Part shown: piece after piece, positions 45,764 through 52,991 of the stretch
Layout: each line of letters opens with the position of its first letter
Position numbering within the stretch: position 1 is the stretch's first letter
Assembly: GCF_024138145.1 (NCBI RefSeq)
Contig: NZ_CP099997.1
Location: 434,001 to 498,000 of the forward strand
Origin: Natronosalvus halobius
Lineage (GTDB): Archaea > Halobacteriota > Halobacteria > Halobacteriales > Natrialbaceae
Reading direction: 5' to 3'
Length of the DNA: 64,000 nt
Made by a program: the position numbers and the translations under genes
Notes under the pieces: model-generated
Told to the model about the DNA's origin: nothing
The model's input: only the letters and a program-made list of their open reading frames with translations
Database searches by the model: none

Positions 45764-46434
45764 GCGGCGACGATTCCGACCTCGGAGCGGACGACGACGA
45801 TTCCGACCAAGACGCCAGTGATGGCGCGAGCACCGTGGGATGGCCACTCGAGCCCAGTGGGGTCAGCGAAACCGTCGTCACCACGCTCGGGCCCAACGGA
45901 TTGTGGAACGTCGCCGCCCTCGGCGTCTTCGCCGGCGACCCCGCAACTGCCAGAACCTGGGGGAAGACGCGAACGCGACGGAACTTCGAGCGACGAGGCG
46001 AGGGGTACGTCCAGTTCACCCGCGACCCGGTCGACTTCGTCGACGCCGCGCTCTCGATCACCGAACGCGAGGACCCGATCCTCGAGTCCGCCGACGCCTG
46101 GGCCCGCGTAGCGGTCGAGCGAGTCGAAACCGGCACGGACGACGGCACCGACTGGGCGGCCTGGACGCTCGAACCTCGCGAGTCGACGGTCGTACGCGAG
46201 TCGGTGACGCCGATCAATCGCGGCTTCGGCGCCGTAATCGAGGCGACCGTCGCGGCGTCTCGGCTCGGCGTCGAGGGCTACGACCGCTCGCGACTCGAGG
46301 GGCTGCTGGAGCACTGTCTCGAGGTGGTCGGCCGGGCTGGCGGAGCCAGAGAGCGGGTGGCGTTCGCGAATCTCGTGGCGTACAGCGAGTGGGAACCGTC
46401 GCCGCGGGCGCGAGACGAGAACGAATGGCTTTAG
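45760..46434 (+). CDS. DUF447 family protein (flavin-binding split-barrel type)
   Basis: This 224-residue protein matches the DUF447 group: GVSETVVTTLGPNGLWNVAALGV at the start of the domain, then NFERRGEGYVQFTRDPVDFVDAAL. Known structures of the family are FMN-binding split barrels, but no reaction has been shown. An acidic 25-residue leader precedes the domain. It overlaps the CitG gene by 4 nt and eS17 follows 24 nt later, so all three are likely one transcript. The pairing suggests joint work on a cofactor, which is inference. Confidence 0.82.
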   Translation: MSGDDSDLGADDDDSDQDASDGASTVGWPLEPSGVSETVVTTLGPNGLWNVAALGVFAGDPATARTWGKTRTRRNFERRGEGYVQFTRDPVDFVDAALSITEREDPILESADAWARVAVERVETGTDDGTDWAAWTLEPRESTVVRESVTPINRGFGAVIEATVAASRLGVEGYDRSRLEGLLEHCLEVVGRAGGARERVAFANLVAYSEWEPSPRARDENEWL

Positions 46435-46458
46435 AAGGCGCTCGAGGAACTAGCGGGT

Positions 46459-46650
46459 ATGGCAATCAAGCCGGCCTACGTCAAGAAGACCGGGAACGTC
46501 CTCCTGGAGCGGTACCCTGAGGCGTTCACGACTGACTTCGAGCAGAACAAAGATAGCGTCACGAAGCTCACCAACATCGAATCGAAGGGCGTTCGAAACC
46601 GAATCGCGGGCTACGTCACGCGAAAGAAGGGCGCCGCCGTTTCGGCCTGA
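46459..46650 (+). CDS. rps17e: Ribosomal protein eS17
   Basis: This 63-residue protein is the archaeal/eukaryotic small-subunit protein eS17, recognised by IKPAYVKKTGNVLLERYPEAF and the VRNRIAGYVTRKK segment near the end. It is the third gene of the CitG-DUF447 unit. Its linkage to them suggests expression at high, growth-related levels for the whole unit. It converges on the cysteine-cluster gene with 53 nt between stops. Confidence 0.96.
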   Translation: MAIKPAYVKKTGNVLLERYPEAFTTDFEQNKDSVTKLTNIESKGVRNRIAGYVTRKKGAAVSA

Positions 46651-46703
46651 AACGAGGATTTTCTCGACTGTCACTGACTCGGTGAGTGACTATGATCCAC
46701 CGA

Positions 46704-47261
46704 TTACCGATCCCGCTCGAGCGCCTCGTCCTCGAGCACGACGGGACAGTCGACGACGCGATAGGTGTCCATCGAGGGCATCTCGAGGATCTGCGTGCCC
46801 TCGTGAGTGCAGGCGACCGCGGGTGGGTCGGAAAAGTACTCACACTGGTGGCAGTAGCTTCGCTTCGGTACGGTCCGATACTCCCGTTCGGCGGACGCCT
46901 CGAGCGGCGTCTCCGTGGATTCGTCCTCGAGTTCCGCCCAGAGGCGCTCGCGATCGATTTCGGCGACGTCCTCCCGATCGAACAGGTCGTCGACGGCCGG
47001 GTCCCGCTTCGGCGGGGACGTCTCCTGGTCGGAGACTCGCGCCGCGAGGCCGCTGAGGGGGTCTGTGCGATCGTCAGGTTCCTGGGGGGCCGACTCGAGT
47101 GCTGGCGGTGCCTCGTCAGTTGTGGCGGGTTCGAGCGCCTGTTCGTCGAATGCCACGGCTCTCGCGTCCTCGTTCGGTTCTGACTCTGGGTCCAGTCTCG
47201 CGTCTAAGTCTTCGGAGTCCGGACTCGCCTCATCGCCGCCATCGCTTCCGTCGTCGGTCAT
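46704..47261 (-). CDS. Acidic protein with C-terminal cysteine cluster, unknown function
   Basis: I do not recognise this 185-residue protein. The first 115 residues are Asp/Glu/Pro-rich and probably disordered. The last 60 form a compact domain with Cys residues in SYCHQCEYFSDPPAVACTHEG and a final VVDCPVV, which together could bind one zinc or an Fe-S cluster (CxxC...C-x-H...C). Its ATG overlaps the stop of the upstream gene by 4 nt, so the two products are made together and may interact. Confidence 0.7.
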   Translation of the reverse strand: MTDDGSDGGDEASPDSEDLDARLDPESEPNEDARAVAFDEQALEPATTDEAPPALESAPQEPDDRTDPLSGLAARVSDQETSPPKRDPAVDDLFDREDVAEIDRERLWAELEDESTETPLEASAEREYRTVPKRSYCHQCEYFSDPPAVACTHEGTQILEMPSMDTYRVVDCPVVLEDEALERDR

Positions 47262-48202
47262 TCGCTCTCACCTCGTCCCACAGATCGTCGGTCGTCGACC
47301 GACGGTTCCGCGTCGGCCTCGACCGTCTCGAAGACCGACGTCGTCTCGTCGGTGTCGACCGCCGCGTGCGCCGCCGGTTCGAGGGCCGGCGGCTCGCCCG
47401 TCTCGAGCGTATGCGACCCCAGGAACGAACGCTTCTTCGAAACGTCCGCAAACTGGGTGCCACAGTGCGGGCAGGCCGGTTCGGTCAGGAGCCCCATCGA
47501 AACGGCCGTCGAACACGCCGCGCAGGTGGCCGTCTGAATCCCGAGCCGACTCGCCGCTCGCTGCAGTCGTTCGGCCTCCGAACGGCGACGCTCGCGAGCC
47601 GCGAGGGCGTCTCGCCGTTCGCGAAAGTCGAGCACCGCCGTCGCCAGCGTCGTCGACTGTCGCTCGAGTTCGTCGGTGGTCTCCAGGACGTGCTCGAGGA
47701 CGTCTTCGAAATTCTCGAAGCCCGAGTCGACCGTCTCCGAGAGGCCCTCGAGATCGGATTCGAGGCTCGACAGCGCGTCGACCCGGTCCTCGAATGCCGA
47801 CAATCGCTCCGCTACGGTCTCGAGATCCTCGTCGAGCGCTTCGACCGCCGAACGGGGGGCGTACTCGTCGTGGTCGTGGACCTCGGGTGCCTTTCGATCG
47901 GCCTCTCGCTTGACCTGAACGACGCGCTCGCGAACGTCCTCGACGTGGTCGACGAACTCGGTTCGCTGCTCCTGGAGTGCGGATCGGAGGGTTTGGGTGT
48001 CGACGGAATCAGCGGGTTCGACCGGATTATCGTCGTCGGGGCCCTCAGCGTCGGTGGTAACTGCGTGCGTCGCCGACAGAAGCTGTCGACAGAACGCCGC
48101 TCGCGTCTCGCCGCGCCGGTCGGACTCCTCGTCGATCCAATCGTTCACATCGGCCGGTAACGCGAACGAGACCGCCCCGTCCTCGTGGTTCTCGCTCGCC
48201 AT
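47258..48202 (-). CDS. RHH-like, coiled-coil and zinc-ribbon protein, unknown function
   Basis: This 314-residue protein has three parts. The N-terminus (VSFALPADVNDWIDEESDRRGETRAAFCRQLL) looks like a ribbon-helix-helix DNA-binding head. About residues 65-220 are predicted long coiled coil with heptad Leu/Val and many Glu/Arg. Then a four-Cys zinc ribbon (CAAC, 16 residues, CPHC) near 233-260 is followed by an acidic tail. It could be a regulator or a DNA-organising protein. ATG 48202 opens the RHH segment. It is the first gene of a two-gene unit with the cysteine-cluster protein. Confidence 0.7.
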   Translation of the reverse strand: MASENHEDGAVSFALPADVNDWIDEESDRRGETRAAFCRQLLSATHAVTTDAEGPDDDNPVEPADSVDTQTLRSALQEQRTEFVDHVEDVRERVVQVKREADRKAPEVHDHDEYAPRSAVEALDEDLETVAERLSAFEDRVDALSSLESDLEGLSETVDSGFENFEDVLEHVLETTDELERQSTTLATAVLDFRERRDALAARERRRSEAERLQRAASRLGIQTATCAACSTAVSMGLLTEPACPHCGTQFADVSKKRSFLGSHTLETGEPPALEPAAHAAVDTDETTSVFETVEADAEPSVDDRRSVGRGESE

Positions 48203-48335
48203 GCGTACCCGATTCGAGGGGCGCACTCTTAGGGGTTGTGTCGGTTTCAGCGCTCGATACGTACAGGAGTTCGGCTCTCGACGTGGTATTCGGTTGACGG
48301 GTGTGGATGGCCGGAGGGCGAGGGATGGAGGAAGG

Positions 48336-48386
48336 GGCGGTGAAGGGAGGGGACGGAGATATGGAGGCGGTGAAGGGAGGGGACGG
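48336..48386 (+). repeat. Purine-rich 21-nt direct repeat
   Basis: Two exact 21-nt copies at 48336-48356 and 48366-48386 (GGCGGTGAAGG then GAGGGGACGG) lie in a strongly G/A-rich strand from about 48310 to 48420. The zone separates the RecA-like gene stop from the RHH-like gene start, both on the minus strand, so the transcript would be C/U-rich. Confidence 0.85.
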
Positions 48387-48423
48387 GGTAATGAGTGTGG
48401 TGGAGGAGAGGGATGGGAGGAAC

Positions 48424-49266
48424 CTACCGAATCTTTCGTACGTTACTGATGTCGAATCCGCCGTCGCGAATCTCCGTTTCGAACTGGACGATGTTCTCGT
48501 CTTCGAGCCGCGAGAGTACCCCTCGAAACTCCTCGACGACCAACGTCCGATCTCGTTCGGATCCCCCGCTCTCCCACTCGAAGTGCAGCGTCCCATCGAC
48601 GGCTTCCTTGAGCCGACCGAACGCCTGCCCAGTGAGCGTTTCGACGTCGACGAGCAACAGAACGATGCCGCCCCAGCGGTACGCCGCTCGTTTGAGTCCC
48701 TTGAGCAGTATCGTCAAATCGCTCTGGGAGAACTGGTCGCTGGTGGCTGCGGCCGCGAGCAGATCCGTCGCGGAGTCGATGACGACCAGGTTCCCGGGAG
48801 CGTGTTCGGAGAGGTACTCGCCGAGCGCCTCGAGTACGTTCCGTCGGTTCGTCCCGGCACCCAGGTTCGTGATGTCGGTCCGGGCGGTGCTGTACCAGTC
48901 GGTCGGCACCGGGGTCAACTGGAAGAACTCCTGAGAGAGGTCGACGAACGAGACGGCCGACGTTCCAGCCTCGACGAGGTCGTCGTCCAGGACGAACGTC
49001 ATCTCGTCGACGATCGCGTCGCGCTCGCTCGTAAAGGAGACGTAGTGGACGTTGTCCGGGAGAGCGACGCCAGGCTCGAGGTCGCCGTAGTAGAACTCGA
49101 ACTGGTCGCCGTCTGCCCTGGCGAGGCCGTTCATGGCCGTCGCCGTGTAACAGAACTCCCGGCCGCCCGCACCCGCTTCGGTCGCCAGCAAGACGATGCT
49201 TCCGCTCGGCGCCCCGCCGCCGATCATCGCGTCGAATCGCGAGATTCCGAGTGGCATCCGCTGCAT
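48424..49266 (-). CDS. RecA-superfamily KaiC/HTR-like protein with degenerate P-loop
   Basis: The 280-residue protein follows the KaiC/RadA-like pattern: PLGISRFDAMIGGGAPSGSIVLL at the start, LVVIDSATDLLAA as Walker B, and LVVEEFRGVL near the end. The Walker A position reads TEAGAGGREF, so the usual GK[ST] is missing. Haloarchaea have several such HTR-like proteins, often near signalling genes; none is seen here. It may be a non-hydrolysing member. ATG 49266 (MQRMPLGIS) is chosen; upstream codons are not conserved-looking. Confidence 0.75.
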   Translation of the reverse strand: MQRMPLGISRFDAMIGGGAPSGSIVLLATEAGAGGREFCYTATAMNGLARADGDQFEFYYGDLEPGVALPDNVHYVSFTSERDAIVDEMTFVLDDDLVEAGTSAVSFVDLSQEFFQLTPVPTDWYSTARTDITNLGAGTNRRNVLEALGEYLSEHAPGNLVVIDSATDLLAAAATSDQFSQSDLTILLKGLKRAAYRWGGIVLLLVDVETLTGQAFGRLKEAVDGTLHFEWESGGSERDRTLVVEEFRGVLSRLEDENIVQFETEIRDGGFDISNVRKIR

Positions 49267-49421
49267 ACGGTCAGCGTCACAGGGGACTCGCTTACGTGTT
49301 GTGGCAGGTTCGAGTCCGTTTGGCGGACAGCAGAGAGTCGCGCGGTGAACGAACACGCATTCCCGTCTCGAGTTGCCTCGAAGTCAAAGACGAAACAACG
49401 AAAAACCGACCGACTTCCCCT

Positions 49422-50291
49422 CTAGAGGAAGCTTTCGATCTGATCCGCGACTTCCTCGGGCGTGTCGCCAACGGGGACGCCCGCGTCGTTGAGCGCGTCG
49501 ATCTTGCTCTCTGCGGTGCCAGTTCCGGACCCGGAGACGATGGCGCCGGCGTGGCCCATCCGCTTTCCTGGCGGGGCCGTTCGGCCGGCAATGAAGCCCG
49601 CGACGGGCGTCTCGACGTGCTCGTCGATGTAAGCCGCGGCCTCCTCCTCGTCCTCGCCACCGATCTCGCCGCACATGACGATCGCCTTCGTGTCGGGATC
49701 GTTCTCGAACAGCTCGAGGGCGTCGACGAAGTCGGTGCCGATGATCGGGTCGCCGCCGATGCCGATGGCGGTCGTCTGGCCGATCCCGCGCTGGGTGAGA
49801 CTGTCGACGACCTGATAGGTCAACGTTCCGGAGCGGGAGACGAGACCGACGTCACCCTCGGCGAAGATGTTCCCCGGCAGGATGCCAAGCTTGGCCTCGC
49901 CGGGCGTGATCAGGCCGGGACAGTTCGGCCCGATGAGCCGCGTGTCGGTCTCGGTCAGGCGCTTGTTGACCTTCGCCATATCCTGGGTCGGGACACCCTC
50001 GGTGATCGCGACCGCGAGGTCGAGGTCCGTGTCCAGGGCCTCGAAGATGGCGTCCGCGGCGAACGCGGGCGGGACGAAGATGACCGACGCGTCCGCGTCC
50101 TCTTCCTCGACGGCCTCGTCGACCGTGTCGTAGACCGGGACGCCGTGGACTTCCTGACCTCCCTTTCCAGGGACGGCGCCGGCGACCACGTTGGTCCCGT
50201 ACTCGAGCATCTGTCCGGCGTGGAACTTCCCTTCGCCGCCGGTGATTCCCTGTACAACCACGCGAGTGTCGTCGTCGACTAGAACGCTCAT
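49422..50291 (-). CDS. sucD: Succinyl-CoA ligase, alpha subunit
   Basis: SucD carries the CoA-binding domain and the phosphorylated His of succinyl-CoA ligase, which makes ATP or GTP in the TCA cycle. The 289-residue protein has the CoA-site [22 protein letters not shown], the GNCPGLITP-like segment [15 protein letters not shown], and the active His in [19 protein letters not shown]. Its ATG overlaps the sucC stop by 4 nt, and GAGGAGGGAG directly upstream acts as ribosome site. Confidence 0.97.
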   Translation of the reverse strand: MSVLVDDDTRVVVQGITGGEGKFHAGQMLEYGTNVVAGAVPGKGGQEVHGVPVYDTVDEAVEEEDADASVIFVPPAFAADAIFEALDTDLDLAVAITEGVPTQDMAKVNKRLTETDTRLIGPNCPGLITPGEAKLGILPGNIFAEGDVGLVSRSGTLTYQVVDSLTQRGIGQTTAIGIGGDPIIGTDFVDALELFENDPDTKAIVMCGEIGGEDEEEAAAYIDEHVETPVAGFIAGRTAPPGKRMGHAGAIVSGSGTGTAESKIDALNDAGVPVGDTPEEVADQIESFL

Positions 50292-51442
50292 TGGTCTCCC
50301 TCCTCGTCCTCAGCGTAAGCAACGGCACGCTGAACCGCATCCTCGAGGGTCTGTTCGACCGTCACGAGGTCCTCGTTCAGAATCTCCATGCCTTCCTCCC
50401 AGTTCGTTCCGGCCAGTCGCACGACGACCGGCTTTGGAATCTCGTCGAACTGTCCGAGGGCCTCGTTTATTCCTTTGGCGACCTCGTCGCCGCGGGTGAT
50501 GCCCCCGAAGATGTTGAACACGACCGAATCGACGTTCTCGTCGGAGAACACCATGTCCAGGGCGTTGGCGATTCGCTCGGCCTTCGCGCCGCCGCCGACG
50601 TCCAGGAAGTTCGCGGGTTTCCCGCCGTAGTGGTCCACGAGGTCGAGCGTCGTCATCACGAGGCCGGCGCCGTTGCCGATGATCCCGACGTTGCCCTCGA
50701 GGCGGACGTAGTCGAAGTCGTACTCATCGGCCTTCTGTTCGAGTTCGTCGCCGCTCGCGGCTTCGTCCTCCATCTCCGCGATTTCGGGCTGACGGAACAG
50801 GGCGTCCTCGTCGATGTTCATCACGGCGTCGGCCGCGATGACCTCGCCGTCGCTGGTGACCATCAGCGGGTTGATTTCGGCATCCGACCCGTCGCGGTCG
50901 TCCCAGAGGTCGTAGAGCGTCGTCAGGACGCCCGCCACGTCGAGGGCGAGGTCCGGATCGACGTCTGCGTCGTAGACGGCCTTGCGAGCCTGGTAGGGGT
51001 GCATGCCGAACGCGGGGTCGACGTGTTCGCGAGCGATCGCTTCGGGCGTCTCCTCGGCGACCTGCTCGATGTCGACGCCGCCTTTCGTCGAGACCATGGC
51101 GACGGGCTTGCCCTCCCCGCGGTCCATCGTCACGCCGACGTACAGTTCGTTGACGAAGTCGACCGCTTCCTCGACCAGCACGCGGTCGACGTGGTAGCCC
51201 TTGAGGTCCATCCCGAGGATCGATTCGGCCGCGTCGCGAGCCTCGTCGGCGTCCTCGGCGAGTTTGATCCCGCCGGCCTTGCCGCGACCCCCGACCTGAA
51301 CCTGTGCCTTGATCGCGACCGGATAGCCAATCTCGTCGGCGGCCGCCAGGACGCCGTCGACGTCCGACGCGAGCGTCGACGCTGGCGTCGGAACCCCGGC
51401 GTCAGCGAACACCTGCTTCGCCTGGTACTCGTGGAGTTTCAT
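50288..51442 (-). CDS. sucC: Succinyl-CoA ligase, beta subunit
   Basis: SucC is the ATP-grasp subunit that binds nucleotide and succinate. The 384-residue protein starts [18 protein letters not shown], has the ATP-grasp loop [33 protein letters not shown] and the C-terminal [16 protein letters not shown] contact with the alpha subunit. It is first in the sucC-sucD unit. Its length is standard. Confidence 0.97.
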   Translation of the reverse strand: MKLHEYQAKQVFADAGVPTPASTLASDVDGVLAAADEIGYPVAIKAQVQVGGRGKAGGIKLAEDADEARDAAESILGMDLKGYHVDRVLVEEAVDFVNELYVGVTMDRGEGKPVAMVSTKGGVDIEQVAEETPEAIAREHVDPAFGMHPYQARKAVYDADVDPDLALDVAGVLTTLYDLWDDRDGSDAEINPLMVTSDGEVIAADAVMNIDEDALFRQPEIAEMEDEAASGDELEQKADEYDFDYVRLEGNVGIIGNGAGLVMTTLDLVDHYGGKPANFLDVGGGAKAERIANALDMVFSDENVDSVVFNIFGGITRGDEVAKGINEALGQFDEIPKPVVVRLAGTNWEEGMEILNEDLVTVEQTLEDAVQRAVAYAEDEEGDQ

Positions 51443-51587
51443 TGCGCACTCGTTACGCAGTTGCGCCGTTGCTTAAATCATGGGAGTTTGCGTCGAGTTT
51501 CGTGGCTCGAAGTCACGTGGCTCGAGTTCGACACTCGACATTCGGCCCCTGCTATCGAAAGGTTGCACTGGTCGGACTCGAGTCGGT

Positions 51588-51607
51588 GCGCGGGACAGGA
51601 TTCGAAC
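51588..51607. repeat. 20-nt copy of the tRNA-Leu 3' end
   Basis: Positions 51588-51607 repeat exactly 51701-51720, the last 20 nt of tRNA-Leu before its discriminator base (acceptor 3' strand and half of the T arm). Flanks on both sides differ. Such copies are the usual mark left by tRNA-targeting integrases, or of a decayed tRNA. Confidence 0.8.
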
Positions 51608-51667
51608 AACGCGAAGACGTGCTCGCTTCGCTCCGCTCGACTTCTCTCGTTCGAATCCATCGTCGCG

Positions 51668-51700
51668 ATGCCTCTCCTCGCGGAATGCTCGGAGAGGCAT
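51668..51700. terminator. 10-bp perfect hairpin at the tRNA-Leu 3' end
   Basis: ATGCCTCTCC (51668-51677) and GGAGAGGCAT (51691-51700) form a perfect stem with a 13-nt loop. The stem begins at the tRNA discriminator base on the minus strand. It could end transcription or guide 3' processing of the tRNA precursor. Confidence 0.5.
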
Positions 51701-51781
51701 GCGCGGGACAGGATTCGAACCTGCGGACTCCTACGAGACAGCGTCCTAAGCGCTGCGCCGTTACCACTTGGCTACCCGCGC
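51700..51781 (-). tRNA. tRNA-Leu (anticodon UAG)
   Basis: On the minus strand the acceptor GCGCGGG pairs with CCCGCGC, followed by discriminator A at 51700. The D arm has TAGCCAAGTGG, the anticodon stem CAGCG/CGCTG encloses loop CTTAGGA with anticodon TAG, a type II variable arm (TCTCGTAGGAG) is present, and the T arm contains GGTTCGAATCC. The 82-nt length and long variable arm fit Leu. No CCA is encoded. Confidence 0.95.
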
Positions 51782-51829
51782 TCGATGTTCGAGTACACGT
51801 CGAATCAGCTAAGAAAGTATCGGTCCGTC

Positions 51830-52000
51830 CTAATGGGTCACTGGCTCCTCGGGCGACCAGTCCGGCGGCACGATGAACGTGATGTGCTCGGCGTCTCGCA
51901 ACTGGTGGAGTTCGGCTGCCTGCTCGGCAAGCGATCGGTCTCGATACGGCATCTCGAGCCCGCAGCCAGTACAGACGAGTTTGCAAGTTGGTTCGTTCAT
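51830..52000 (-). CDS. 56-residue zinc-finger-type small protein
   Basis: This short gene runs from ATG 52000 to TAG 51830-51832. The product begins MNEPTCKLVCTGCGLEMPYR and has Cys6, Cys10, Cys13 plus several acidic residues and HITFIVPPDWSPEE near the end. The CxxxCxxC group and length match the small zinc-finger proteins common in haloarchaea. Only three Cys are seen, so a fourth ligand (possibly His) would be needed. It lies 49 nt upstream of tRNA-Leu on the same strand. Confidence 0.65.
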   Translation of the reverse strand: MNEPTCKLVCTGCGLEMPYRDRSLAEQAAELHQLRDAEHITFIVPPDWSPEEPVTH

Positions 52001-52226
52001 GTGGTGACGCGTACCCCCCGCCGGGTGCGTGGTCGTCGCTTCGAATCCGAACCGCTTTAGTAAGAGTGACCTAGTGAAATCCCGGGCGAAGGGCCAGTTA
52101 GCCTAGGGTTTCGTAGCTGGACGTTGTCTGGCGTAGCACGTTATTGCGATGAGAGTCACAGCCACCGCCATAGTCCTCGACAGATGAACGACGGTGGGAC
52201 GCGACGGGAGCGATCGCCAACCGTGT

Positions 52227-52234
52227 GTTTATGG
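52227..52234 (+). promoter_or_regulatory. TATA box of the TFB-like gene
   Basis: GTTTATGG lies 24-31 nt before ATG 52258, which fits a leaderless promoter and supports this start over the in-frame upstream codon at 52225. Confidence 0.5.
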
Positions 52235-52257
52235 TGCAACCATCCGTTGTAACGAGC

Positions 52258-52566
52258 ATGTATAGCGCCAATACGCGCGTCGAACACGAACCGTGGCTCG
52301 AGGAACTCGAGCAGGCCGCGGATCGCCTCGAGCTGACGGGCGAGGCTCGCTCGACGGCTGCCGATCTCTTTCTCGCGAACGTGCCCGAGGCCGACCGATC
52401 GAAGCCGGCAGTGCTGGCTGCGAGCATCTACGCCGGATCGCTCGTCGCGGGCGATGGCCGCACCCAGTGTGCTGTCGCCGACGCCGCAGACGTCTCCCGC
52501 CTCTCGATCCAACAGCGCTGGAAGGACCTGCTGGCCGGCGCCGGGCTCGAGCCGCCGAAGTGGTAG
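52258..52566 (+). CDS. Stand-alone cyclin-fold protein related to TFB
   Basis: The 102-residue protein looks like one core repeat of transcription factor B without the zinc ribbon or second repeat. WLEELEQAADRLELTGEARSTAADLF is followed by RSKPAVLAASIYAGSLVAG and VADAADVSRLSIQQRWKDLL, the last being the TFB-like HTH. Proteins like this are widespread in haloarchaea as I recall, but their role is unknown; it may modulate promoter use or bind another partner. It is a single gene. Confidence 0.75.
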   Translation: MYSANTRVEHEPWLEELEQAADRLELTGEARSTAADLFLANVPEADRSKPAVLAASIYAGSLVAGDGRTQCAVADAADVSRLSIQQRWKDLLAGAGLEPPKW

Positions 52567-52991
52567 GCTGATCGGTCATCGAAAGCGACGTGAGTGACTC
52601 TCCTGGACAGCGGATAACGCTCGGACGCTTCGAACCATCTCATCAGTACAGATCGCCACCGCTTCGACCGAGTCAGCCGAGCGTCTCGTTCCCTCTCGAA
52701 CGTTCTCTCCTCTCCTCGCGATTCACCGTCGCCAGATAGCGAGGCCCTCGCTCGACGCACCGAGTAATGGTCAGTAATCCCGATCTGCGGAATCGTTCCA
52801 GCAGGAAAACACCGATGTCGTACCGGTAGGCTGCCGCTACACTGGCGAAAGTGTTCCATTGCCTGAGGGATCTTCGGTCGTCGAGATGCGTTTTCGCCCG
52901 ATTCTCTTACCGATTGTCGCCAGCCGATTTGCGCTCGAGACGACCACTCTCACGGCCTCGAATGCCGACGACAAACGCGAGTAGCGGAGCG
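52567..52991. other. Intergenic region without a recognisable gene
   Basis: These 425 nt lie between the TFB-like gene and the amylase stop. ORFs present are antisense or Arg/Ser-rich. I see no tRNA, repeat or stable hairpin, and no T-run long enough to call a terminator. Confidence 0.5.

Noticed and set aside
52428-52859. 143-codon minus-strand ORF opposite the TFB-like gene
   Set aside because: It is Arg/Ser-rich and antisense to a gene with recognisable cyclin-fold sequence.
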